DNA of 64,000 bases, from assembly GCA_019638625.1 (NCBI GenBank), contig JAHBTK010000004.1:372001-436000 (forward strand), written 5' to 3'. How positions within the stretch are numbered: position 1 is the stretch's first letter; each line of letters starts with the position of its first letter. Below the pieces are notes generated by a model. It was not told the origin of the DNA, searched no databases, and was given only the letters and a program-made list of their open reading frames with translations. Below are positions 15,121 to 23,320 of the stretch, piece by piece. The translations under genes were made by a program, and so were the position numbers. The DNA comes from Chitinophagaceae bacterium (lineage in GTDB: Bacteria > Bacteroidota > Bacteroidia > Chitinophagales > Chitinophagaceae).

Positions 15121-18100
15121 ATGAGTGTTTTAGAAAACATTACAGGCAAGTTCAAAGAGTTTGGACCAACCACCTGGAGCATAAAAAACAAAACCTCCAT
15201 TTACCTGATGATGATCTTCGTCAGCATTGCTGGGGTTTTTCAATTTGTAACTTTACCCAAAGAGCAGTTCCCGGACATTGTTATTCCCACCGTATACGTA
15301 CAAACGATTTATGTGGGCAACTCTCCCAAGGACATCGAGAACCTGGTAACCCAGCCGATTGAAAAACAGATAAAGGGGATTACGGGGGTAAAAATTCAAA
15401 AAACCACCAGTACTTCCATCCAGGACTTTTCGGCAATAGTAGTGGAGTTTGGTACCGACGTAGATATTGATGTGGCCGTGCAGAAGGTGAAAGATGCTGT
15501 AGACAAGTCAAAAAAAGACTTACCTACCGACCTGACCGAAGAACCGACAGTAATGGAAGTGAGTCTGTCGGAGATTCCGGTGATGTATGTAAACCTGAGC
15601 GGAGACTATGACAACGTGCGCCTTAAAAAATACGCCGATGACCTGCAGGATAAACTGGAGGAGCTTTCCCAGATCACCAGGGTGGACATTGTAGGCGCCC
15701 CGGAAAGAGAATTCCAGATAAATGTGGACAACTACCGCATGCGGAGCGCCAACGTCACATTTGATGATATTGCCAATGCCGTTGCGCGGGAGAACATGGA
15801 TATATCCGGCGGCTTACTGGAAGTGGGCAATATGAAACGCACCCTTCAGTTGAAAGGACAATTCCGCACGGTAGAAGATATTGAGAAGGTGGTGGTAAGA
15901 GGTCCTACCGGCGGCTCCATTTATCTGAAAGATATTGCGACCGTTAAAGACACCACGAAAGAAAGGGAAAGCTATGCACGGCTGGACCATAAAAATGTGA
16001 TCACCCTCAATATTGTAAAGCGTTCCGGCGAAAACCTGATAGAAACGGCTGACGCGGTAAAAGCCACGGTTGCGCAAATGCAGGAAACGGAGTTTCCCAA
16101 GGACCTGAATATTGTTATTACCGGCGACCAGAGCAAAAACGCGAAACACTCTTTTGATGAACTGGTCAACTCAATCGTTATAGGCTTTATACTGGTATTG
16201 GCCATCCTCATGTTCTTTATGGGCGTTACCAATGCGTTTTTTGTGGCGCTGTCGGTGCCGCTGAGTATGTTTGTCGCCTTTATGTTCCTGCCCGTAGCCG
16301 ACCTGATAGTAGGCTCACATGTCACCCTGAATTTCATGGTGCTGTTTGCATTGCTTTTCGGACTGGGTATCATAGTAGACGATGCCATTGTAGTGATAGA
16401 AAACACCCACCGGATCTTTGTGCAGGGGCAGGGTAAGTTAAGCGCTGAAAAATCGGCTATGATGGCCGCGGGTGAAGTATTTATTCCTGTATTATCCGGC
16501 ACACTCACCACGCTGGCGCCCTTTTTCCCGCTGCTGTTCTGGCCGGGGATCATCGGAAAATTTATGATCTACCTGCCGGTGATGCTGATATTTACACTCA
16601 CAGCCTCGTTGGTTGTTGCCTTTATCATGAACCCGGTATTCGCGGTGGATTTCATGAATCACCCCGAAGGAGAGCACCCCAAAAAGAAATCGGCTATTTT
16701 CAGGAAACCTGCTTTCTGGGTAGCGATCATAGCCGGCATCGCGCTGGACCTTATGGGATATTCTTTCCTTGGAAATATCATCCTCACCATAGTAGCACTA
16801 TCTGTATTTAACGTGTATGTGCTGGACGGATGGATACATAGCTTCCAGAACCGGGTACTACCCTGGATTATGGGACATTACGAAAGCCTTTTGAAATGGT
16901 CGCTTAAAGGCTGGCGCCCGGTTCATTTGCTGTTGGGGACTTTCGGTATCCTGATACTAAGCTTTATGATTTTCGGTGCTTCTGTAGGCAGTCAGCGTGT
17001 TCCCATTGTATTCTTCCCCAAAGCTGACCCCAATTTTATATATGTTTACCTTAAGCTACCGGTAGGTACAAATGTGGAGTATACAGACTCCATTACACGT
17101 ACTCTTGAAAACAGGGTGTACAAGGTGCTGGATATGGAAGATGGTAAGCAAAACCCCATCGTGGAAAGCGTGATTTCGAATGTGGCGGTGGGAGCAGGAG
17201 ATCCAATGGCCGGCGACAGAAGTACCCGGCCGGAACTGGGAAGGATACAGGTTTCCTTCGTGGAATTTGAAAAAAGGCAGGGCGCTTCTACAGCTGTTTT
17301 GCTCGACTCTATCCGATCAGTGGTAAAAGGCATTCCGGGAGCAGAAATATCGGTTGACCAGGAATCCGGCGGACCACCAACCGAGCCGCCTATCAATATT
17401 GAAATCGCAAGTGAAGATTTTGACAAACTGATCAAAACGGCGGTGGGTCTTAAAAACTATCTCGACTCTATACAGGTAGATGGTGTGGAAGAATTGAAAA
17501 TGGATATTGACCTTACCAACCCTGAAATTACTCTCACGGTAGATCGCCAGAGAGCCATGATTGAAGGCGTTTCATCCGCACAGATCGGTATGGAAATAAG
17601 AACGGCATTGTTTGGCAGGGAGATATCAAAAATAAAGGACGGTGAAGATGAATATAAAATACAACTACGCAACAACGAACTGCAGCGTAAAAATCTTACC
17701 GACCTGCTGAATATGAATATTACGTTCCGGGATATGGCAAGTGGCGGCGCCCTCAAAAACGTGCCCATCAGTTCCCTGGTGAAGGTAGATTATACCAACA
17801 CCCTCGGAAGCGTGAAAAGAAAGAATCAGAAAAGGACCATCACGCTTCGTTCCAATGTATTATTGTCGCAGGGATATACTCCCACCGCGGTAAACCAGCA
17901 GATCAAAAATTATATAGATGCTTTCTCCGGTAAAATAGATGGTGTCAGCATCTCGCAAACCGGAGAGGGAGAACAGCAGGCGGAAACCATGAATTTCCTT
18001 ATGGCCGCCCTGGTGATCGCGTTGATGATCATTCTGTTCATACTGGTGTTGCAGTTTAACTCTATCAGTAAACCGGTTATTATTTTAACAGAGATCATAT

Positions 18101-18714
18101 TCAGCATCATTGGTGTGTTGTTAGGGTTCAGCCTCACGGGTATGGAAGTGTCTATTGCCTTTACAGGTTTGGGTATAGTAGGGCTTGCAGGTATAGTGGT
18201 GAAGAACGGTATCCTGGTAATTGAGTTTGCAGACGAGTTGCGGAGCAGGGGAATGAAAACAAGAGAAGCAGTAATTGAAGCTGGTAAAACGCGTATCATT
18301 CCGGTATTGCTTACGGCGTTGGCGGCGATCTTCGGCCTGATTCCCCTGGCCGTTGGTTTCAATATCGATTTTGTCGGTTTGTTTTCCCGCTTTGAGCCGC
18401 ATATCTTCCTGGGTGGAGACAGCGCCCGCTTCTGGAAGCCGCTGGCCTGGACCATTATATTCGGTTTGATATTCGCGTTTTTCATGACGCTGTTTATGGT
18501 TCCCGCCATGTACCTGATAGCGGAACGGCTAAAACGCCCGATGCGCAGGCATTTCGGAGGCAAATGGATATCCATGCTGGGTATTCCTCCATTCACTTTT
18601 GTTTTCCTGCTGCTGGTGTTCGTTACCCTGTTCAGGCATGGGATGGACGTGGGCAGGAGAAGAAGGAAATTAGGCGGCAGGGTGAGTGAGACCTGGATTA
18701 AGAGTTGGTTTTGA
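15121..18714 (+). CDS. RND family efflux pump permease
   Basis: 1197 residues, AcrB/MMPL-type hydrophobe-amphiphile exporter. Seen: N-terminal helix and docking-domain start (FVTLPKEQFPDIVIPTVYV), transmembrane helix 4 with the paired proton-relay aspartates (LFGLGIIVDDAIVVIENTHR, about 415-435), internal duplication with a second periplasmic loop and a second membrane block (MAALVIALMIILFILVLQFN onward). It is about 150 residues longer than AcrB; the excess is an extra hydrophobic segment near 530-580 and a C-terminal extension after helix 12 with a further hydrophobic stretch (FTFVFLLLVFVTLF). It takes substrate from periplasm or membrane and passes it to TolC using proton influx. Last gene of the operon. 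Confidence 0.93.
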   Translation: MSVLENITGKFKEFGPTTWSIKNKTSIYLMMIFVSIAGVFQFVTLPKEQFPDIVIPTVYVQTIYVGNSPKDIENLVTQPIEKQIKGITGVKIQKTTSTSIQDFSAIVVEFGTDVDIDVAVQKVKDAVDKSKKDLPTDLTEEPTVMEVSLSEIPVMYVNLSGDYDNVRLKKYADDLQDKLEELSQITRVDIVGAPEREFQINVDNYRMRSANVTFDDIANAVARENMDISGGLLEVGNMKRTLQLKGQFRTVEDIEKVVVRGPTGGSIYLKDIATVKDTTKERESYARLDHKNVITLNIVKRSGENLIETADAVKATVAQMQETEFPKDLNIVITGDQSKNAKHSFDELVNSIVIGFILVLAILMFFMGVTNAFFVALSVPLSMFVAFMFLPVADLIVGSHVTLNFMVLFALLFGLGIIVDDAIVVIENTHRIFVQGQGKLSAEKSAMMAAGEVFIPVLSGTLTTLAPFFPLLFWPGIIGKFMIYLPVMLIFTLTASLVVAFIMNPVFAVDFMNHPEGEHPKKKSAIFRKPAFWVAIIAGIALDLMGYSFLGNIILTIVALSVFNVYVLDGWIHSFQNRVLPWIMGHYESLLKWSLKGWRPVHLLLGTFGILILSFMIFGASVGSQRVPIVFFPKADPNFIYVYLKLPVGTNVEYTDSITRTLENRVYKVLDMEDGKQNPIVESVISNVAVGAGDPMAGDRSTRPELGRIQVSFVEFEKRQGASTAVLLDSIRSVVKGIPGAEISVDQESGGPPTEPPINIEIASEDFDKLIKTAVGLKNYLDSIQVDGVEELKMDIDLTNPEITLTVDRQRAMIEGVSSAQIGMEIRTALFGREISKIKDGEDEYKIQLRNNELQRKNLTDLLNMNITFRDMASGGALKNVPISSLVKVDYTNTLGSVKRKNQKRTITLRSNVLLSQGYTPTAVNQQIKNYIDAFSGKIDGVSISQTGEGEQQAETMNFLMAALVIALMIILFILVLQFNSISKPVIILTEIIFSIIGVLLGFSLTGMEVSIAFTGLGIVGLAGIVVKNGILVIEFADELRSRGMKTREAVIEAGKTRIIPVLLTALAAIFGLIPLAVGFNIDFVGLFSRFEPHIFLGGDSARFWKPLAWTIIFGLIFAFFMTLFMVPAMYLIAERLKRPMRRHFGGKWISMLGIPPFTFVFLLLVFVTLFRHGMDVGRRRRKLGGRVSETWIKSWF

Positions 18715-18720
18715 GTGTAC

Positions 18721-18753
18721 ACACCTCACAGGTTTTCGAAACCTGTGAGGTGT
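18721..18753. terminator. perfect 15-bp palindrome after the efflux operon
   Basis: Arms ACACCTCACAGGTTT / AAACCTGTGAGGTGT with the loop TCG, 6 bp after the RND stop codon. The stem is strong enough to terminate transcription, but no T-run follows. It overlaps by 3 bp the next palindrome (18751-18776), so the two hairpins cannot both form fully. Also looks like a dispersed intergenic repeat. Confidence 0.6.
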
Positions 18754-18776
18754 TCCGTTGCACAGGCAACGGAACA
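18751..18776. repeat. 11-bp inverted repeat overlapping the preceding hairpin
   Basis: Perfect arms TGTTCCGTTGC / GCAACGGAACA with the loop ACAG. Together with 18721-18753 it opens an 1.1-kb repeat-rich zone (18715-19924) that contains only the second GIY-YIG gene. Confidence 0.6.
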
Positions 18777-18822
18777 GTATTCAGCGTCGGTACAGTTGTT
18801 CAGCACAGATTCTACTGCCTGC
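18771..18822 (+). repeat. dispersed repeat type A, copy 1
   Basis: Contains GGAACAGTATTCAGCGTCGG followed by TTGTTCAGCACAGATTCTAC and TGCC. Partial copies occur at 19431-19457 (GTTGTTCAGCACAGATTCTA) and, more diverged, at 19713-19761. In copies 2 and 3 it runs directly into the left end of a REP-like unit, so it behaves as a flank carried along with the palindrome. Confidence 0.55.
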
Positions 18823-18921
18823 CATTCCAAGTAAACGACCAGTGCAACTAGGCGCTTTGAAAATGAAGGATTCGTATGATGTGGGACATTAGTACAGTAG
18901 TTGATCATCCTTACAACCGCT

Positions 18922-18955
18922 TGTCATACCGACGCAGGAGGTATCTATTAGACGA
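18922..18955. repeat. REP-like half unit R6
   Basis: TGTC, stem ATACC, loop GACGCAGGA, stem GGTAT, CT. Same architecture as R7-R9 but with a different, still fully complementary stem. It lies 116 bp upstream of the second GIY-YIG gene. No partner half is visible. Confidence 0.7.
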
Positions 18956-19070
18956 TGTATCTAAGAGAATTAAAAATCAAAAGGCTCGTATACCCCCAAT
19001 CTGTTATCACCATGCCGGAGAATCTGGTTTTTATTCCTGCAAATGAATTAATTTCGGACGAAGCTAACAA

Positions 19071-19427
19071 TTGCCTATGCCGGCACACCATCCATCATAC
19101 TATGTCTACATTTTGACCAATTTTACAAGAACCGTTTTATATACCGGCATTACAAACAATCTCCAGCAAAGGATCATTGAGCACTATCTAATGAGAGGAA
19201 ATCAAAAAATCTTTACGGGTAGGTATAATTGTTTCTATTTGCTTTATTATGAAGACTTCCGATATGTGAATGATGCCATTGCCAGGGAGAAGGAAATTAA
19301 AGGATGGAGCAGGGCTAAGAAAGTCGCTTTGATTCAGTCATTTAATGTTGAAATGAAATTTCTTAATGATGAACTTTTTGATGAATGGCCTCCAAAGGAA
19401 ATGTTTCACAGAAAGGATCTGCAATAA
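19071..19427 (+). CDS. small GIY-YIG nuclease family protein (copy 2)
   Basis: 118 residues (or 116 from the second ATG at 19077). Single GIY-YIG domain: YIL at 13-15, YTG at 24-26 (the usual Ile replaced by Thr), Arg34 and His38 in QQRIIEHYL, and the helix AIAREKEIKGWSRAKKVAL. It differs from copy 1 (6642) in having a longer loop before the last strands and a C-terminal extension (LNDELFDEWPPKEMF). It lies in a repeat zone, with REP-like units upstream (18922) and downstream (19458, 19628, 19762). No operon partner. Probably an active DNA nuclease by motif; the target is unknown, and the recurrent repeat context is the only clue. Confidence 0.88.
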   Translation: MPMPAHHPSYYVYILTNFTRTVLYTGITNNLQQRIIEHYLMRGNQKIFTGRYNCFYLLYYEDFRYVNDAIAREKEIKGWSRAKKVALIQSFNVEMKFLNDELFDEWPPKEMFHRKDLQ

Positions 19428-19457
19428 TCAGTGTTGTTCAGCACAGATTCTATTGCC

Positions 19458-19534
19458 TGTCACCCCGACAAAGGAAAAGTCTGTTCGCATCAACGGCTGC
19501 CCTTGAAGCAGATGCCTCCTACGTCGGCATGACA
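19458..19534. repeat. REP-like palindromic unit R7 with its type-A flank
   Basis: 77 bp with TGTCA / TGACA ends. Right hairpin is intact: stem ATGCC, loop TCCTACGTC (complement GACGTAGGA), stem GGCAT. Left hairpin is mutated (ACCCC, GACAAAGGA, AAAGT), so its stem is broken. A partial type-A repeat (19431-19457) abuts it on the left. Confidence 0.75.
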
Positions 19535-19627
19535 AACTGAAGTAGTTGTGAACGACTGCTGTAATAATACTGAACGCATGATCAGTGATCCGTAGTCCCG
19601 CTTCGGCTGGTTAGTTGACTCCCTCCC

Positions 19628-19706
19628 TGTCACCCCGACGAAGGAGGGGTCTGTTCGCTTCAACCGCTGACCCCCTAAAACAAATGCCTCCTACGTCGGC
19701 ATGGCA
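19628..19706. repeat. REP-like palindromic unit R8
   Basis: 79 bp. Left: TGTC, stem ACCCC, loop GACGAAGGA, stem GGGGT, CTG. Right: stem ATGCC, loop TCCTACGTC, stem GGCAT, then GGCA where R7 has GACA. The two hairpins are inverted relative to each other, about 25 bp apart, like a REPIN doublet. Confidence 0.78.
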
Positions 19707-19712
19707 GGCAAT

Positions 19713-19761
19713 GGAACAATGTTCGGCATCGGTACGGATGCCTAGCACATATTCTACCGAT
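19713..19761 (+). repeat. dispersed repeat type A, copy 3
   Basis: GGAACAATGTTCGGCATCGG then CTAGCACATATTCTACCGAT: a diverged copy of 18771-18822 that leads straight into REP-like unit R9. Confidence 0.5.
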
Positions 19762-19790
19762 TGTCACCCCGACGAAGGAGGGGTCTGTTT
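19762..19790. repeat. REP-like half unit R9
   Basis: TGTC, stem ACCCC, loop GACGAAGGA, stem GGGGT, CTG; identical to the left half of R8 over this length. It is followed by about 130 bp without recognisable features up to cvpA. Confidence 0.72.
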
Positions 19791-19924
19791 CTATACCATT
19801 GGTGTTTGTGCAATTGCCTGTGCGCAGTATCGTCAACAATGGATTACGTACGGCGTAAAGACCTGCCGGTAAAAGCTAAAGATGGCTGCTTACCGTTATT
19901 TTGCTTATTTTGTCAAAAAAGTCT

Positions 19925-20473
19925 ATGTGGCTTGACTGGCTTTATTTAATACTGTTGATCGTGGCTGTAGTTAAAGGCAGCTCCAAAGGAATCATCCTGG
20001 CACTGTTTTCTTTCATCGGCTGGTTTATCGGGTTGGCGGCCGCTTTAAAGCTGTCTTCTTCTGTAGCAACTTACCTGCAAACGCATACCAACTGGGACGC
20101 CCGCTGGTTACCCATCATCTCTTTTATATTCGTTTTTGTGGCAGTAGCGCTGCTGGTGCAGTGGGCGGGCAAAGCACTGGAGGGTGTTTTAAAACTTGCC
20201 ATGCTGGGCTGGATCAACAAACTGGGGGGTGCCCTGCTGTATGCGGGTATGGTCACCCTGCTGTTTGCTGTCTTATTGTTTTATATTGATAAAATGCAGT
20301 TGATGCACAAGAGCACTCTGGAAAACAGCAGGGTTTATAATGCAACCTCCGGTATAGCACCTGTAATTGTAGAGAATATCGGTTCCGTCATCCCGGCTGT
20401 AAAAAATACATTTAATCAACTGGAAGCGTTCTTTGAAAAAACAGGCGAACACATCTCTAACGGGGAGCAGTAA
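19925..20473 (+). CDS. CvpA family membrane protein
   Basis: 182 residues from MWLDWLYLILLIVAVVKGSS; the ATG at 19925-19927 was preferred to one eight codons earlier because it matches the usual CvpA N-terminus. Four hydrophobic segments and the typical GSSKGIILALFSFIGWFIGL and KLAMLGWINKLGGALLYAGM blocks identify the family. CvpA was first linked to colicin V production and later to envelope stress tolerance; its molecular function is not settled. The 3' end overlaps the 3' end of lptC by 17 bp in convergent orientation. Confidence 0.88.
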   Translation: MWLDWLYLILLIVAVVKGSSKGIILALFSFIGWFIGLAAALKLSSSVATYLQTHTNWDARWLPIISFIFVFVAVALLVQWAGKALEGVLKLAMLGWINKLGGALLYAGMVTLLFAVLLFYIDKMQLMHKSTLENSRVYNATSGIAPVIVENIGSVIPAVKNTFNQLEAFFEKTGEHISNGEQ

Positions 20474-21077
20474 CTGTTGTATCAGGAGCAGCAGTTGTCG
20501 TGCTGTCAAAAGCGGCAAACGGATCTTCTCCCAACGGAAGAATGGCATTTGCGGGTTTGATGATCTTGAAGGATTTAAAATCCTGTGAGGCCTCCAACCC
20601 TTCTCCGGGCAACACGGTCCCGTCTACCTTGGTTATCCTCACGGGCTTATCTGTATAAAACTTCTGCTGGTTCTGGTCCCACCAGAGTTCCTGGCACCTG
20701 AGCGTGTCTTGCTTTACTTTTTGAATAACAATTACACTATCCCTCAGAAACATCTTATTCTGACCATCTAGGTATCGTCCGTATAAGGCATCGAGCGTGC
20801 TTTCAATCTGCAGGGAATCGTTATAGAAATCAACATGTAGTTTTTCGGGAAATTCCACGCGGGGCGTATCCTGGTAACGGTACATCAACGGAGAAGTGAG
20901 TTTGGCTTTTACATTTCCGGCCTGGCTGAAAAATGTTTCCACCTGCCGGGCTTCGTCCACACCCATTTTCTTTTTCACCCTTTCCCGCAATTCTTCTTCG
21001 CTGTTTTCGCAGGCAAGTAAACCCACCATCAATAAGGGCAGCCACCACTTCAGCTTCAAAATGCCCCGTGTATCCAT
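20457..21077 (-). CDS. lptC: LPS export ABC transporter periplasmic protein LptC
   Basis: 206 residues. N-terminus KLKWWLPLLMVGLLACENSE combines an anchor with a possible lipobox (cysteine 23), as usual for Bacteroidota LptC. The body has the OstA-like beta-jellyroll repeats (SPLMYRYQDTPRVEFPEKLH, YGRYLDGQNKMFLRDSVIV, ELWWDQNQQKFYTDKPVRI, GEGLEASQDFKSFKI). LptC passes lipopolysaccharide from the LptBFG pump to the LptA bridge. Its start codon shares one base with the stop of the preceding outer-membrane protein gene (TAATG), implying translational coupling. A Thr/Ala/Asp-rich tail ends the protein. Confidence 0.88.
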   Translation of the reverse strand: MDTRGILKLKWWLPLLMVGLLACENSEEELRERVKKKMGVDEARQVETFFSQAGNVKAKLTSPLMYRYQDTPRVEFPEKLHVDFYNDSLQIESTLDALYGRYLDGQNKMFLRDSVIVIQKVKQDTLRCQELWWDQNQQKFYTDKPVRITKVDGTVLPGEGLEASQDFKSFKIIKPANAILPLGEDPFAAFDSTTTAAPDTTVTAPR

Positions 21078-22384
21078 TAATCGTATTTCATTTTGCGGAA
21101 CCAGATATCACTCAAAGAAAAGCCGACGGAAATACGGTAAAAGCTCTCGCGCAGCGAATTGTTTTTATTTCCCCTGGCTCCTATTTCAAATGCCGTATTG
21201 ATACTGGTATATTGATTGGTGTACAATTGGTATCCATATTTGCGAACGGGGAACGAAGCGCCAAAGGTGAAGGCGTACATCGGCAGGTCCCTGTTAACCG
21301 ATACATAGTCCGGACCGATATAAAACCCCGCCCGGTATTGCACCTGGTTCCAATAACCGGGACTTTTATAATTGGGGATCATTGACCCACCCAGCCGTAA
21401 AGTCCAGTTGTCCCGCAAAGCGTCTTGCTCTCCGTAATACCGGTAATCCGTCCACCGGGAAAAGCTATATTCCGCATGAACAGACCAGGTAAGTTCTTTT
21501 TCTATAGCCAGTCCCATGCCATAGGTAGCCGGTACTATTATTTTGCCTTTTTCAGAACTGATATATACGCTATCTCTTTGAATTTCTCCCAACTGTACCG
21601 ACTCCATAAAAGTTTCTCTCCTGATATCCCTGGTAGCATTGAGCGTACTCTTTAAGTGTGCATATCCCCCCAGCTTCAGGAGGATCTTCTTACTGAGCCT
21701 TGTCTGGTATTGAACACCGGCTTGCAAAAAAATACCCCCAAAATGAGTGCTGTCCGACCATTTGCCTTTTTCGTACAGCACGGAGTCATTGATAAAAATG
21801 CGTTCACTGATATAATTTTTACTGCCGAAGCTATACCCGGCATTGATGCCTACCGTAAAATTTTTACTACCTGCGCCTGTTCCCAGGTAGGCCTGATAGG
21901 TACCTCCATCGCCGGTATAAAGCGTTTGTACGCTATCGATACCCGGGAGTCTCTCAGTTTGGCTCAGGGAGTAGTTGATACGACTAACCGGGCGTATACC
22001 AATATTCATACCCCAGTTATTCTTCCGGGACAGGGGCAGGCCGATTTGTATGTAGGAAGGAATCAGATATCCTGATCTCAACGACCTCACAGGGTCTGTA
22101 GCTTTCAAGGTTCTTCCCGTATAGTCTACTCCCACATCAAATGTTGTGTACTTTAGCCGCGCGTAGGAAGCCGGGTTCGTAAAGTTTACCGTAACCGGAT
22201 CAAAATAGGTAGCGGCAGCGCCTCCCATCGCACGATTTATAATGTTTTGCCCCGGCACCATATCTCCCAATCCAAAGCGGGAATAAGGAGAGTTTTCCTG
22301 GGCGGATGCCTTCAGGCAGATTGAAAAAACAAATCCGAAAAAAATAATCCTTTTGCAGCTAGTTATTATACTCACTGATCGCAT
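21077..22384 (-). CDS. outer membrane beta-barrel protein, uncharacterised
   Basis: 435 residues with a signal sequence (RIIFFGFVFSICLKASAQ) and a mature start ENSPYSRFGLGDM, a motif seen in a family of Bacteroidota outer membrane proteins encoded beside coaX and lptC. The rest alternates aromatic and polar residues as expected of a transmembrane beta-barrel and ends in SVGFSLSDIWFRKMKYD. It resembles FadL/OmpP1-type barrels in length, but no substrate signature is seen. It overlaps coaX by 26 bp and is coupled to lptC (TAATG), so the three form one operon. An outer-membrane role related to lipid or LPS handling is inferred from context only. Confidence 0.8.
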   Translation of the reverse strand: MRSVSIITSCKRIIFFGFVFSICLKASAQENSPYSRFGLGDMVPGQNIINRAMGGAAATYFDPVTVNFTNPASYARLKYTTFDVGVDYTGRTLKATDPVRSLRSGYLIPSYIQIGLPLSRKNNWGMNIGIRPVSRINYSLSQTERLPGIDSVQTLYTGDGGTYQAYLGTGAGSKNFTVGINAGYSFGSKNYISERIFINDSVLYEKGKWSDSTHFGGIFLQAGVQYQTRLSKKILLKLGGYAHLKSTLNATRDIRRETFMESVQLGEIQRDSVYISSEKGKIIVPATYGMGLAIEKELTWSVHAEYSFSRWTDYRYYGEQDALRDNWTLRLGGSMIPNYKSPGYWNQVQYRAGFYIGPDYVSVNRDLPMYAFTFGASFPVRKYGYQLYTNQYTSINTAFEIGARGNKNNSLRESFYRISVGFSLSDIWFRKMKYD

Positions 22385-23084
22385 ACAGTCCTTTATATAT
22401 TAATTGAGGGTCTGCAAATATCTTATTTTTCAGCAGTTGGGCAAAATAGGCTGAATCGCCACCGGTTAAAAGCACGTTAAAGTTGGCATATCTCTCTGAG
22501 TATGCGTCAATTATACCATCAATTTCTTTTGCCATACCCAGTATCACGCCGCTTGTAATATTGGTTCTTGTGTCATATCCTACCAACGGGAAGTTCCAAT
22601 CAGCCTTAACAAGGGGTAGTTTGGCGGTATAATCCCGAAGCGATTTCAGGCGCATTTCCATACCCGGCGAGATACCTCCTCCCAGGAATTCGTTGTATCT
22701 GGTGATGAAATTATACGTAATGCAGGTACCCAACCCTATCACCAGGTTATGCTTCCCGGGAAAAAATTTCACTACCCCCGCAGCCAGGGCCAACCTGTCG
22801 GCGCCCATTGTTTCAGGTTTTGTAACCGGCAACGAAAAAGGAAGTTTTGTGCGGGAAGAAAGCAGGTGAAATTTAGAATGAGCAGACAAAACAGATTCTA
22901 TATCCGGATCGTGGTCAATAACAGAAGACAAAACCGACTTCTGCGGACGAAACTCTTCTATCAATAAGGTTATGTCTTCCTTTCCGACGTTATCATTTAA
23001 TACGCTCTCCAATAACATCTCATCATTTTCAAACACGGCATATTTAAGCCGGGTATTGCCAAAATCAAAACAAACGGTTGTCAT
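22359..23084 (-). CDS. coaX: type III pantothenate kinase
   Basis: 241 residues. Seen: phosphate-binding start TTVCFDFGNTRLKYAVFEND, the conserved GADRLALAAG, and LVIGLGTCITYNFI with LGGGISPGMEMRLKSL. These are the PHOSPHATE and other motifs of the CoaX acetate-kinase-fold family, which phosphorylates pantothenate in the first step of coenzyme A synthesis and is not inhibited by CoA. First gene of the coaX-OMP-lptC operon. Confidence 0.95.
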   Translation of the reverse strand: MTTVCFDFGNTRLKYAVFENDEMLLESVLNDNVGKEDITLLIEEFRPQKSVLSSVIDHDPDIESVLSAHSKFHLLSSRTKLPFSLPVTKPETMGADRLALAAGVVKFFPGKHNLVIGLGTCITYNFITRYNEFLGGGISPGMEMRLKSLRDYTAKLPLVKADWNFPLVGYDTRTNITSGVILGMAKEIDGIIDAYSERYANFNVLLTGGDSAYFAQLLKNKIFADPQLIYKGLYAISEYNN

Positions 23085-23320
23085 TAATACATTTTTATGT
23101 TATGCCAACTGCGATATTCTGTCAAAAATCAGATAATTTATTTATTTCAAAAGATTTGTTTTTAGCAGGCTTATAAGGGAGTATATAACCCGGATGTGTT
23201 AAATTTGTGTTACCTGGTTGGATATTTTGCATTATCCGACAATTGTTTGCCACAATTTTTATCCCGGGAACAACTCGCCGAAAAGCTTATTATGATGGCA
23301 GTTTCCTGCAAAAAAACAAT

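Noticed and set aside
17910..18722. Long open frame on the minus strand opposite the RND permease (270 codons)
   Set aside because: It is antisense to the C-terminal part of a strongly supported gene, rich in Ser/Ile/Asn-type low-information composition and has no domain or start signal.
18726..18908. 60-codon minus-strand frame just after the RND gene
   Set aside because: Built from palindromes and the type-A repeat; not a believable protein.
19615..19949. Open frames across the second repeat cluster
   Set aside because: They are produced by the repeat units themselves (frames read through copies of the GACGAAGGA unit) and have no protein similarity.
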